Below, one piece after another: positions 7,571 to 16,290 of a DNA stretch of 64,000 nucleotides. Source of the stretch: Streptacidiphilus sp. P02-A3a (GTDB taxonomy: Bacteria > Actinomycetota > Actinomycetes > Streptomycetales > Streptomycetaceae); assembly GCF_014084105.1 (NCBI RefSeq), contig NZ_CP048289.1:7945922-8009921 (forward strand), read 5' to 3'. Made by a program: the position numbers and the translations under genes. How positions within the stretch are numbered: position 1 is the stretch's first letter; every line of letters begins with the position of its first letter. Under the pieces are notes generated by a model. The model was not told where the DNA came from. It worked only from the letters and a program-made list of their open reading frames with translations, and searched no databases.

Positions 7571-8797
7571 GTGGTCTCGATCGTGCTTGTCCATGGAACT
7601 GGGGTCAGAGGGAGGGACTATGACCGGCTAGTGGACCAGGTGACCACGAACCTCAAGGGGAAGGTGCCTCAGCTGCACATCGTGCGCTGCCCCTGGGGCG
7701 ACGCGCACGGGGCCCGCCTGAACGCCGGCGGTCTGTCGCTGCCCGCCGAAGCGCGACCCTTCCCCTCCGCTGCGACGGAACCGGTGGCCTCGGAGGCCGA
7801 GGAGGCGGAAGCCGTCGAGGTGTCCGAGTGGGCTGCCCTGGAGGCGGACCCCTACGCCGAGTTGCGGATCCTCGGGCAGGAGGCGCGATCGCATGGCTAC
7901 TCCCCCGTGGCACAGTCCGCCGTGGCCCGCTCCTACGCCGAGGTCAGCGCCCTGGACAGTGCGCTCTTCGCTGAGTTCCTGAGCGAACACGGTCTGGAGC
8001 CGGTCGATTTGGACGAGGCCAAGCGCGTTGCGCTCGACGGCCTGGGCCTCCTCCCGGAGGAGGCGGCGGTCGACCTCGGGGACCTGCGGCGCGCGATGGG
8101 CCGCCTCATGGCCGTCTCGGTCGTCGACCACGCGGATGCGCGTTGGGGCGTCGGCGGCGCCGCTGTGGACGGGGATTCCCTGGATGCCCTGGTGGCGGAG
8201 ATCCTCACGTCGTGGGGTGCGCCGAAGGGCGAGTTGGGCATCGTTTCAAGCCTGACGAAGCCGCTCTGGCTGCCCCTGGCCCGTGGCTTCGAGTACACGG
8301 CGTCCTCGGTGCTGCGCGGCAACCGATTGAAGCAGACCGAACACGGCACGCCCATGATCGGCGACATCCTGCGCTACCAGGTCCGGGGCGAGGGGGTGCG
8401 GGCCGCCGTCGCCGAAGCCATCGACAGCGTGGACGGACCGGTGGTCGTGCTCGCCCACAGCCTGGGCGGCGTAGCCTGCGTGGACCTGCTGGCGTCGCAG
8501 AACCGCAGCGGCAAGGTGACCGCCCTGGTGACGGTCGGCTCCCAGGCCCCGTTCTTCTACGAGTTGGACGCACTGTGGTCCCTGCCGTTCGGCACACCCT
8601 TGCCGCCGACCTTTCCCGCCTGGTGGAACGTGTTCGACCCGCGCGACCCGCTGGCCTACGTCGGCGAACAGGTCTTCGGGTCCGACCGGGTGACTGACGT
8701 CGAATTCGATACCCGACGCCCGCTACTCCGCGCCCACAGTGCCTACTGGGGTCACCAGCGGTTCTACACCTGGCTCGCCGGAACCGTACTGTCATGA
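7571..8797 (+). CDS. Alpha/beta hydrolase, first gene of conflict operon
   Basis: A 408-residue soluble protein with a lipase-like alpha/beta hydrolase fold. The first strand and oxyanion region are MVSIVLVHGTGVRGRDYD. The nucleophile elbow is AHSLGG (Ser about residue 297). A later Asp in VFDPRDPLAYVG and a His in RAHSAYWGH are candidates for the triad. Between about residues 45 and 240 it carries a long acidic, helical insertion not found in ordinary lipases. GTG at 7571 is chosen because GGGGGG lies 4 bases upstream; the alternative ATG at 7556 lacks a site. Its stop overlaps the next start (ATGA). As first gene of a caspase/MoxR/vWA operon it is a candidate effector, perhaps acting on lipids or esters; that role is inferred from context only. 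Confidence 0.85.
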   Translation: MVSIVLVHGTGVRGRDYDRLVDQVTTNLKGKVPQLHIVRCPWGDAHGARLNAGGLSLPAEARPFPSAATEPVASEAEEAEAVEVSEWAALEADPYAELRILGQEARSHGYSPVAQSAVARSYAEVSALDSALFAEFLSEHGLEPVDLDEAKRVALDGLGLLPEEAAVDLGDLRRAMGRLMAVSVVDHADARWGVGGAAVDGDSLDALVAEILTSWGAPKGELGIVSSLTKPLWLPLARGFEYTASSVLRGNRLKQTEHGTPMIGDILRYQVRGEGVRAAVAEAIDSVDGPVVVLAHSLGGVACVDLLASQNRSGKVTALVTVGSQAPFFYELDALWSLPFGTPLPPTFPAWWNVFDPRDPLAYVGEQVFGSDRVTDVEFDTRRPLLRAHSAYWGHQRFYTWLAGTVLS

Positions 8798-11067
8798 GCC
8801 ACGGGGAAGCCCGACAGCCTCCGGGCGAGTGCGATCCCATGAAGGTCCACGCTCTCATCGTGGCCGTTGAGGACTACGGGTCGTACAGCAAGGACTGGAA
8901 TGTCACCGGCCCGTACGCGGGCGCCCGCTCCTTCCGGGACTGGCTGATCGGACGAGGTGTACCCGCAGGCAACATCACGTTTCTGGGACGACCGCTCCCG
9001 GAGAGCCGGGGGATTGCTCCCAACGAGCCCGAAGCGGGGAGCCCAGCCGATGGCGGGCTGCTGAACGGGACCTCGCTGCAAGTCTTCTTCGGGGAGGTGC
9101 TGCCGGACATCGACGCCGAGTTGCTGTGGGTTTTCTGGGCCGGACACGGCATTACCGACGGCGAGCAACGCCACCAGCTGCTCCTGCCCGCCGACGGCAG
9201 GAAAGGACTGGAAACAGTCGACGCCCGCGAGCTCAGGGACACGCTGATTTCCACGGAGTGGGGAATGAAGAGCGGCACCCACCTGTCGCGAGTGGCCATG
9301 GTGATCGACGCCTGCCAGAACAATCTGCCACCGACCGACAAGGGCCTGAAAACCTGGCCGGTTTCAGTCCGTAGCAAGGACATGCGGAGCACCGCCCGGC
9401 CGTTCTTCACGTCGTTCTCCTGCGGGCCCGACCAGAAGGCCTACACCGGGACGAACAGGACCCATCTCGCCGCGACGCTCATGGAGTATCTGGACGCCAA
9501 CCCGTCGCTCCTGCCCCATCCTCAGCACATGATGGGCCACATCGACCTGGCCTTCGCCAAACGGTCCGAAGCACAGGCGCAGACCCCGAGCTGGGAAATC
9601 CTCAACTGGGGGGAACCGGTCGGAACTGGAGTCTTCGAACTGACGCCGACAGAGGAGGAGTGCGCCCTGGCCCTCCAGTTCCGGCCCGGTCTCGACGACC
9701 GTGAGAAGCGGCGGCGGTGCGTCGAGGAGCTGGAGAACCGCGGTGTGGCGGTCACCGCGGACCACCAAGGCGAGCCGCCCAGTCCCGAACAGCTGGTCGC
9801 GGCCGCGGGCCGGGTCCGGCACGGTCTGCCGACCCTGGTCGACCTGCTCTGCTCCCCGCAGTGGCGGGACGACGAGCACGAGCGCCTCGATCTCGCGGGC
9901 GACCTCGGCAAAGCCGTCAGCCTCATCCACGAGGACGAGTTCCTGACGGTGGCGGAGTACGACACGCTGCTGCCACTTCTCGACCGGGCGGGGGACACGC
10001 TGGAGCAGGTCGCACGGTTCGGGCGCAGCTGGAGCGAGCACCTGCGCGGCATGCCCGTCACCGCACAGGCGGTGACGCGGAAGCTGGAGGCAGCCGGCGC
10101 CCTCAGGGGACGGCTGCCGCTGCTCCTGGGGTTCACCGCACTCCTGGCGGCCCTCACCGGGTCCGTTCCTCCGGACGAGGGACAAGACGCCGTTCCGGAT
10201 GGGCCGTTGCAGACCTGGTGGCTCGGCGTCGCGGCCCGGCTGGGCTACGGTGACCGACTGCTGCGGGACGAGCGGGCCAAGGCAGCCGAGGACGCGTCAA
10301 GGCTTCAGCAGACCCCGGGGGGTTGGCTCCTGGTAGAGGTGCAGACAACCTGCCCCGAGGCGGTTCCTGGACACCCGAACCGCTATGACAGCCGGGCCTG
10401 GTACTTCGATGTCGAGGGCACACACCAGCAGGTCTTCAACGGGTCCGGGTGGACGGACTGGCAGCATTCTCTTGAGGCGGCGGTGGCCGACCACGTCGAC
10501 GAGAATCTCAGCGGAATCGAATTCCTGCTGCCGCAGAGCCAGTTGGAACTACAGGTCGAACGTCTGGCAGTGGAGTACCGAGGGAGGTCCAACGTGCTGC
10601 TCGGACATGTCCACCCGGTCGTCGTGCGATGCGGCGACCGGGAGACAAGTCCGGCCCGACAGGCACAGTGGCAGGACAACTGGAAGCACTGTTCCCAGGA
10701 CCACGACGGCGCGCCTTGGCTGGTCAAGGACGGCGCCGCCCTGAAGGAGCTCACGAAAGGCCTGACCGGTCACCAGGGATGCGTGGAGCTCACCGGGACC
10801 GCGAAGGACTTCAGCGCCGCCCTCGCGGTGTGCCTCCGGGAGGGCAGCCCCATCATCTCGTGGAACCGGTGCACCGGGGACATCCGCCCCCTCCAGAGCC
10901 TTGAACCCATCCACGGCCGCGCTCCCTCCAGTCTCCCCGCGGCGCTCCACGACTGGCGTCGCGCGGGGCCGAGCTCCGGCTCCGACGACGTCGTACTGCT
11001 CTGGGACAACCCCGACCGCCGTACCCAACGCCCCAGACTGCGCTCACCACGAAGAAGGAACAGATGA
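8794..11067 (+). CDS. Caspase-family protease with VMAP C-terminal domain
   Basis: A 757-residue fusion. Residues about 15-250 are a caspase-like (C14) peptidase: KVHALIVAVEDYG as first strand, His118 in WAGHGI and Cys174 in VIDACQNN form the dyad. The middle (about 275-480) is helical and may match the middle or effector-associated region of VMAP proteins. Residues about 500-757 match the VMAP (vWA-MoxR-associated protein) C-terminal domain, with LLVEVQ, a VVVRCGDR-like strand, PIISWNR and a closing VVLLWDNPDRR. VMAPs are described as adaptors or effectors of ternary conflict systems. The ATG at 8794 overlaps the hydrolase stop; MKVHALIV at 8839 is an alternative start with a weaker site. 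Its end overlaps the MoxR gene by four bases. I infer a protease switched on by its ATPase partners. Confidence 0.85.
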   Translation: MSHGEARQPPGECDPMKVHALIVAVEDYGSYSKDWNVTGPYAGARSFRDWLIGRGVPAGNITFLGRPLPESRGIAPNEPEAGSPADGGLLNGTSLQVFFGEVLPDIDAELLWVFWAGHGITDGEQRHQLLLPADGRKGLETVDARELRDTLISTEWGMKSGTHLSRVAMVIDACQNNLPPTDKGLKTWPVSVRSKDMRSTARPFFTSFSCGPDQKAYTGTNRTHLAATLMEYLDANPSLLPHPQHMMGHIDLAFAKRSEAQAQTPSWEILNWGEPVGTGVFELTPTEEECALALQFRPGLDDREKRRRCVEELENRGVAVTADHQGEPPSPEQLVAAAGRVRHGLPTLVDLLCSPQWRDDEHERLDLAGDLGKAVSLIHEDEFLTVAEYDTLLPLLDRAGDTLEQVARFGRSWSEHLRGMPVTAQAVTRKLEAAGALRGRLPLLLGFTALLAALTGSVPPDEGQDAVPDGPLQTWWLGVAARLGYGDRLLRDERAKAAEDASRLQQTPGGWLLVEVQTTCPEAVPGHPNRYDSRAWYFDVEGTHQQVFNGSGWTDWQHSLEAAVADHVDENLSGIEFLLPQSQLELQVERLAVEYRGRSNVLLGHVHPVVVRCGDRETSPARQAQWQDNWKHCSQDHDGAPWLVKDGAALKELTKGLTGHQGCVELTGTAKDFSAALAVCLREGSPIISWNRCTGDIRPLQSLEPIHGRAPSSLPAALHDWRRAGPSSGSDDVVLLWDNPDRRTQRPRLRSPRRRNR

Positions 11068-12206
11068 CCGACGAGGACCGCACCTGGGAGCTCTTCGGCG
11101 ACGGCGAAGCGCCGCCGACGCCCCGAAAGCTGCCGCCGGGGCCGCCATGGCGCCGCTTCGGTCGGCAGTCCCTGCCCCGTGCCCCCTACGTGATCCGCCA
11201 AGAGGACGCGGCCGTGGTCAACACGGCCCTGCACCTGCGTCGGCCGCTCCTGGTGACGGGCTTCCCCGGTGTGGGCAAGTCGTCCCTGGCCCATGAGATC
11301 GCCCGCCAGTTGGGGCTGGGTGAGGTCCTGGTCTGGCCGGTCAACTCCCGTTCCACGCTCAACGACGCGCTGTACCGCTACGACGCGGTCGGGCGCCTGC
11401 GGGACGTGGGCCTGGCCACCAGCAAGCGTGCCCGGGCCGGCGGTGAGGCGGGAGGCCAGGAAGTGGGCGACGACGCGAAGCAGGCGGTGGAGAACTACAT
11501 CACCCTCGGCCCGCTGGGGACAGCCCTGGCGGCCAAGCCGGGCAGGCCTCGGGTCCTGCTCATCGACGAGTTGGACAAGAGCGACCTCGACCTGCCCAAC
11601 GACCTGCTCGTTGCCTTCGAGGACGGCGCTTTCGAGATCCCCGAGCTCAGCCGATTGGCGGTGAGCGATGACGAGGTCGCCGAAGTCGGTCTCATCGGCG
11701 GGCCGCAGGCCATCGACCCGGCCAGGGGCAGCTCCGACGATGTGCGTTCCGGTCAGCCGGTCCCCGCGGCCTCCAGGAACCGAGGGACGGTGGTCGGTGG
11801 CTGGGTCACCTGCGAGGAGTTCCCAGTCATTGTGATCACCAGCAACGGCGAGCGCGACTTCCCCCCGGCCTTCCTGCGTCGCGTCGTCCGCCTCAACCTG
11901 CCCGACCCCAGCCGGGACTACCTGCGGAAGATCGTCGAAGCCCAGTTCGCCGGTCCGCTGGCCGATGCGGATGACACGACCAAGCGCGAACTGGACGAGC
12001 TCGTCGACAGGTTCAGCGCCGCCGCGCAGGACGGGAACCTGGCCACCGACCAGCTCCTCAATGCCATCCACCTCCGGCTCAGCCAAGTACCGCTCGACGT
12101 CAACGTCTTGAGTGCCATCCTCAGTTCTCTCGACGACACCGAGGCAGGGGGGTTCACCCTGTCGTCGACGGACTCCTCCCCCACGGCACACGGCCACCGC
12201 ACATGA
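11064..12206 (+). CDS. MoxR-family AAA+ ATPase
   Basis: A 380-residue AAA+ ATPase. Walker A GFPGVGKSS is at residues 66-74 (Lys72), Walker B LLIDELDKSD has Asp168/Glu169, sensor 1 is ITSNGERDF, and FLRRVVRLNLP carries the arginine finger region. The lid follows to about residue 360. A loop of about 45 residues rich in Gly/Asp/Ser (about 210-250) is inserted before sensor 1. In known vWA-MoxR-VMAP systems this ATPase is the chaperone-like switch that acts on the vWA protein. It is joined to both neighbours by ATGA overlaps, so production of the three proteins is coupled. Confidence 0.9.
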   Translation: MTDEDRTWELFGDGEAPPTPRKLPPGPPWRRFGRQSLPRAPYVIRQEDAAVVNTALHLRRPLLVTGFPGVGKSSLAHEIARQLGLGEVLVWPVNSRSTLNDALYRYDAVGRLRDVGLATSKRARAGGEAGGQEVGDDAKQAVENYITLGPLGTALAAKPGRPRVLLIDELDKSDLDLPNDLLVAFEDGAFEIPELSRLAVSDDEVAEVGLIGGPQAIDPARGSSDDVRSGQPVPAASRNRGTVVGGWVTCEEFPVIVITSNGERDFPPAFLRRVVRLNLPDPSRDYLRKIVEAQFAGPLADADDTTKRELDELVDRFSAAAQDGNLATDQLLNAIHLRLSQVPLDVNVLSAILSSLDDTEAGGFTLSSTDSSPTAHGHRT

Positions 12207-15200
12207 TCGCCCGGCTCGGTGAGGTGCTCGCGGAGGCGCTGCGTGCCTGCGGGTACGACCCCTCGCCCCGTGAACTCACCGAGATCCTCTGGCTGGCCGG
12301 GCAGCTCCCCCCTGCCGCCCGGCCAGAGGTCCCCGCGGAGGAGGAGCCGGCAGACGCCGCCGTGACCGCCGTGGCATCGGAGCCGCCCCAGCAGCAACCC
12401 CCGGCCGCGGCCACGCCCCCCGCACCGCGGGACGATGTCCGCACCGTCGAGACCCGGCCGATCTACTCCGCGGCCAACCGGACCGCGGCGTCCGACGGCC
12501 CACGGGCGTCGTCCATCCGGCTTCCCGTGCCGAGCGCGCTGCCCCGGTCGCGCGAGCTGTCGAAGGCCCTGCGCTCGCTGCGCTCCAACGTCGCCTCACG
12601 CACGACCTTCGAGATCGACATCGCCGCCACGGTCGCCTCCCTCGCCAGTGGCATGCCGGACGTGCTGCTGCAACCGATCCGCGAGCCCCGGTTCGACCTC
12701 ACCCTCATCGTGGACGACGGTGAGTCGATGGCGATCTGGTACGACACCGCCCGTGAACTGCGCACAGCTCTCTACCAGTTGCACGCCTTCCGGCGCACGC
12801 GCTTCCTGGGCCTGAACACCGATCTGGACGACGGCTCCCTGAGCCTGACGACCGAGCCGTTCCGTCTCCACGCACCCGCCATATCCCCCGCGGCCGCGGT
12901 GGAAGCCGGTGAACGCTCGCTCGTCGTCGTGCTGACCGACGGGGTCGGCCTGGCCTGGCATTCCGGGGCAGCCCTCAACCTGCTCTCCTCGTGGGCCCGC
13001 CGAAGCCCGGTGGCCGTCTGGCACCTGCTGCCGGAGGCGCTCTGGCCGGACACCGCCTTGTCCGCCGCCCGCCGAAGGACCACGGCCCCACGCCCTGGCG
13101 TCGCCAACCGCAAGCTCACCGTGCGGGCGCCCCGGATCCGCACCCGGCACGACCGAACGATCCAACTCCCGCTCCCTGTGGTGGACATCGGCGCCGGTAC
13201 CGCCACTGCGGCCTGGGCCCGCCTGATCGGCGCACCCTCGGGCGAGGTGATCCTCCCGCTGATGGACGCCGTTCCGCCCGTCGCGGAGCACGGGACGATC
13301 GACGACGAGGAGTGGCCCGCCACCGAGGTCCCGGCACTGGAACTCCTGGACGGCTTCCTCGGCTCGGCCACCCCGCTGGCCCGAAGGCTGGCCGCCCATC
13401 TGGCCTGTGTCCCACCGATCACCGTCCCCCTCATGCGGCTGGTCCAACAGTCAGCCGCACCGGAGGCGGCTCTTTCGCACCTGGCCGAGGTATTCCTGTC
13501 CGGGCTGCTCCAGCCGACGACAGCCACCGGGGCACCCGCGCCACCGGCCGAGGAGACGCCTTGGGGACAGCGCTACTACGCCTTCCTGCCTGAGGTCGTC
13601 GACCCGCTACGCGAACTGATCCCCCGCTCGGCCGAACATGGCACCAGCACCCTGGTCTCGCGCCACCTGCGCCGGATCAACCAGTCGCGCGACGCGGCCC
13701 TTGCCCTGATTAGTGACCCCAGGGGCACGACCGCGTACACCCCGCAAGCGCCCGAACTGGCCTGGTCCGATCTGCAGTCGACCACCTCCGCGCCATCCGA
13801 TGCCGACGTGCCGTTCGAGGCGCCGTCGATCATCGAGGGACCTGAGGGCATGGGAGGGGCCGCGGTCGCCGAGGAAGGGCCGGTACCTGTCGGCTTCATT
13901 ATCGGAATCGCGCTGGGAAAGGGGCTGCGCATTCGGGCAGCGGCCACGTTGCTGCGCCAGTCCGGCTATCCGGTCCCGGAGCCGACCGCGCTGCCCGACC
14001 TCGTGCCCGAATCCCCGGATGTCGTTGTCCTCAGCCTGCACCTCGACGGAAGCCTGTGGGCCGACCCCGGCCACCAGTGGCTCGACGTGAACGAGCCGGT
14101 GACGATGGGGCATGTGCTGGCAGCCGCGGCGAGCACGGGACAGTCCGCACGACACCTCGCCGAACGCCTGGGCGAACTGGGCTACCGGACGCCCAGCCCG
14201 ACGAAGTTGCCAGCAGACCCACCGGAGAAGTCGGACCGGATGCTGATCAGCCGGGACCTTGACGAGGCCGAGCCCTGGCTCGACGCGAACGAGCCGGTGA
14301 AGGTGGGGCAGGTGCTGTCAGCCGCGGTGAAGACGGGGCAGTCCGCCCAGCGGGTCGCCGAACGCCTGCGTGAACTGGGCTACGACACACCCGACCCAGC
14401 ACAGCTGCCCGAGGTCGCACCCGAGGAGGCCGACCTCATCCTGATCAACCTGGACCTCCACTCGGTGGGTGCGCGGCTCGATCCGGGCGAGCCGACTCCG
14501 ATGGGGCATGTGCTGGCAGCCGCGGTGAGGACGGGGCAGTCCGCCCAGCGGGTCGCCGAACGCCTGCGCGAACTGGGCTACGACGCACCCGACCCGGCAC
14601 AGCTGCCCGACGTCCTACCCGAGGAGGCCGACCAGACACTGATCAGCCAGGACCTCGACGCGGTGCCCCCCTGGCTCGACGCGAGCAGACCAGTGCGGGT
14701 GGGGCATGCGCTGGCAGCCGCGATCGTGACCGAACAGTCCGCGCAGCGGGTCGCCGAGCGCCTGCGCGAACTGGGCTACGACGCACCCGACCCGGCACAG
14801 CTGCCCGACGTCGTACCCGATGAGGCCGACCAGACACTGATCAGCCAGGACCTCGACGCGGTGCCCCCCTGGCTCGACGCGAGCGAACCAGTGCCGGTGG
14901 GGCATGCGCTGACTGCCGCGATCGTGACCGATCAGACCGCGCAGCGGGTCGCCGAGCGCCTGCGCGAACTGGGCTACCACACAACTGCTTCGGCGCAGCT
15001 GCCCGATATCGTGCCGGAGGAGGACGACCGCATCCTGATCAGCCGTCGCCTCGACGGAATGAGCAGGTGGATCGACCCGGCCGAACCAGTGACGGTAGAA
15101 CACCTGCTGACTGCCGCGATCGTGACCGGACGATCCGCACGCGCAGCCGCCGAGCGCCTGCGCGAACTGGGCTACCACACAACTGCTTTGGCGCAGCTGC

Positions 15201-16255
15201 CCGATATCGTGCCGGAGGAGGACGACCGCATCCTGATCAGCCGTCGCCTCGACGGAATGAGCAGGTGGATCGACCCGGCCGAACCAGTGACGGTAGAACA
15301 CCTGCTGACTGCCGCGATCGTGACCGGACGATCCGCACGCGCGACCGCCGAGCGCCTGCGCGAACTGGGCTACCACACACCCGACCCAGCACACCTGCCC
15401 GATATCGCACCAGAGTACGACGACCAGATCCTGATCAGCCGGTACCTCCACAGAGGTCCCCTGGAGGATCCGACAGAGGCCGGTCCCGAGTGGCTCGACG
15501 CGGGCGATCCGGTGGCGATGGGACACGTGTCGGCGGCCGCGATCGTGACTGAGCAGTCCGCACGCACGGTCGCCGAACGCCTGCGAGAACTCGGTTACCA
15601 GACGCCCGACCCGGCAGGCCTACCGGACACCCCCCCGGCGGACGCCGATCGAACCCTCATCAGCCGAGACCTCGACGCGGTGGGGCCGTGGCTCGACGCG
15701 AGCGAGGCGGTGACCGTAGCGCATGTACTGGCAGCCGCGACCGCGATCCAACAGTCCGCACGCGCGGTCGCCGAGCGCCTGCGCGAACTCGGCTTCCAGA
15801 CAAAGCACCCGGCACAGTTGTCCGATGTCATACCAGAGGACGACGACCGAATCCTGATCAGCCGATACCTCGACGGATACGCCCTGGAGGATCTCGATGC
15901 GGATTGGCTCGATGCACGCGAGCCGGTGCCAAAGGGGCATGTGCTGGCGGCCGCGATCGTGACCGGCCGGCCCGCCCTGGCCGTCGCCAACCGCCTGAAC
16001 GAGCTGGGCTACCGCACCCCCGCCGGGGTGCGGTGGCCGGACTTCTCTCCGGAGGACGTCGATCGGACCCTGATCAGCCTGGACCTCGACGCAGTGGGGC
16101 CGTGGCTCGACGCCACCGATCCGGTGACGGTGGGACATGTACTGGCAGCCGCGCGGAAGACGGGATGGTCCGCGCATCGCGTCGGCGAACGCCTACACCT
16201 GTTGGGATACTCCCCTCCCGCCTCGGTCATCCTGCCGGACGCCATCGACAAGTGA
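12203..16255 (+). CDS. SAV_2336/vWA-type protein with long wHTH-like repeat array
   Basis: A 1350-residue protein, much longer than the roughly 550-600 residues of its N-terminal part alone. Residues 1-125 are a short helical start and a Pro/Ala linker. Residues about 160-560 look like the SAV_2336/vWA-like region: FDLTLIVDDGESM (171-175) in the place of the vWA DxSxS metal site and VVVLTDGVG (Thr245/Asp246) as the second metal motif. From about residue 560 to the end there are eleven to twelve units of about 66-76 residues with consensus AERLRELGY.TPDPAQLP, D..LISRDLD, PWLDASEPV, GHVLAAA.VTGQSA. Each unit looks like a small winged-helix module. Two units carry roughly 8-10 extra residues (YLHRGPLEDPTEAG and YLDGYALEDL). 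Start overlaps the MoxR stop. The inferred role is the sensor or scaffold of the conflict system. Confidence 0.85.
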   Translation: MIARLGEVLAEALRACGYDPSPRELTEILWLAGQLPPAARPEVPAEEEPADAAVTAVASEPPQQQPPAAATPPAPRDDVRTVETRPIYSAANRTAASDGPRASSIRLPVPSALPRSRELSKALRSLRSNVASRTTFEIDIAATVASLASGMPDVLLQPIREPRFDLTLIVDDGESMAIWYDTARELRTALYQLHAFRRTRFLGLNTDLDDGSLSLTTEPFRLHAPAISPAAAVEAGERSLVVVLTDGVGLAWHSGAALNLLSSWARRSPVAVWHLLPEALWPDTALSAARRRTTAPRPGVANRKLTVRAPRIRTRHDRTIQLPLPVVDIGAGTATAAWARLIGAPSGEVILPLMDAVPPVAEHGTIDDEEWPATEVPALELLDGFLGSATPLARRLAAHLACVPPITVPLMRLVQQSAAPEAALSHLAEVFLSGLLQPTTATGAPAPPAEETPWGQRYYAFLPEVVDPLRELIPRSAEHGTSTLVSRHLRRINQSRDAALALISDPRGTTAYTPQAPELAWSDLQSTTSAPSDADVPFEAPSIIEGPEGMGGAAVAEEGPVPVGFIIGIALGKGLRIRAAATLLRQSGYPVPEPTALPDLVPESPDVVVLSLHLDGSLWADPGHQWLDVNEPVTMGHVLAAAASTGQSARHLAERLGELGYRTPSPTKLPADPPEKSDRMLISRDLDEAEPWLDANEPVKVGQVLSAAVKTGQSAQRVAERLRELGYDTPDPAQLPEVAPEEADLILINLDLHSVGARLDPGEPTPMGHVLAAAVRTGQSAQRVAERLRELGYDAPDPAQLPDVLPEEADQTLISQDLDAVPPWLDASRPVRVGHALAAAIVTEQSAQRVAERLRELGYDAPDPAQLPDVVPDEADQTLISQDLDAVPPWLDASEPVPVGHALTAAIVTDQTAQRVAERLRELGYHTTASAQLPDIVPEEDDRILISRRLDGMSRWIDPAEPVTVEHLLTAAIVTGRSARAAAERLRELGYHTTALAQLPDIVPEEDDRILISRRLDGMSRWIDPAEPVTVEHLLTAAIVTGRSARATAERLRELGYHTPDPAHLPDIAPEYDDQILISRYLHRGPLEDPTEAGPEWLDAGDPVAMGHVSAAAIVTEQSARTVAERLRELGYQTPDPAGLPDTPPADADRTLISRDLDAVGPWLDASEAVTVAHVLAAATAIQQSARAVAERLRELGFQTKHPAQLSDVIPEDDDRILISRYLDGYALEDLDADWLDAREPVPKGHVLAAAIVTGRPALAVANRLNELGYRTPAGVRWPDFSPEDVDRTLISLDLDAVGPWLDATDPVTVGHVLAAARKTGWSAHRVGERLHLLGYSPPASVILPDAIDK
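13886..16252 (+). repeat. In-frame tandem array, 11-12 units of ~200 bp
   Basis: The 3' 58% of the preceding gene is a direct repeat array. Counting the GYxTPxPxxLP core, units begin near 13964, 14181, 14379, 14577, 14775, 14973, 15171, 15369, 15597, 15792, 16005 and 16203. Most spacings are exactly 198 bases (66 codons); the longer ones reflect short in-frame insertions. Central units are most alike, the outer ones more diverged, as expected for expansion by slippage or unequal recombination within the array. Confidence 0.85.
14971..15366 (+). repeat. Near-perfect 198-bp tandem duplication
   Basis: Copy 1 (14971-15168) and copy 2 (15169-15366) differ at only a few bases: TCGGCG against TTGGCG near the start, and GCAGCC against GCGACC near the end. 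Synonymous positions are also identical, so the duplication is recent or maintained by gene conversion. The two preceding units (near 14571 and 14769) are also very similar to each other over most of their length. Confidence 0.9.
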
Positions 16256-16290
16256 CCCGACCCGCCCGCTTCCGGGCCCGACGCCCGGGG

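Noticed and set aside
13886-16252. Repeat array as CRISPR or non-coding satellite
   Set aside because: Units are in frame with the gene, multiples of three in length, and conserve amino acids.
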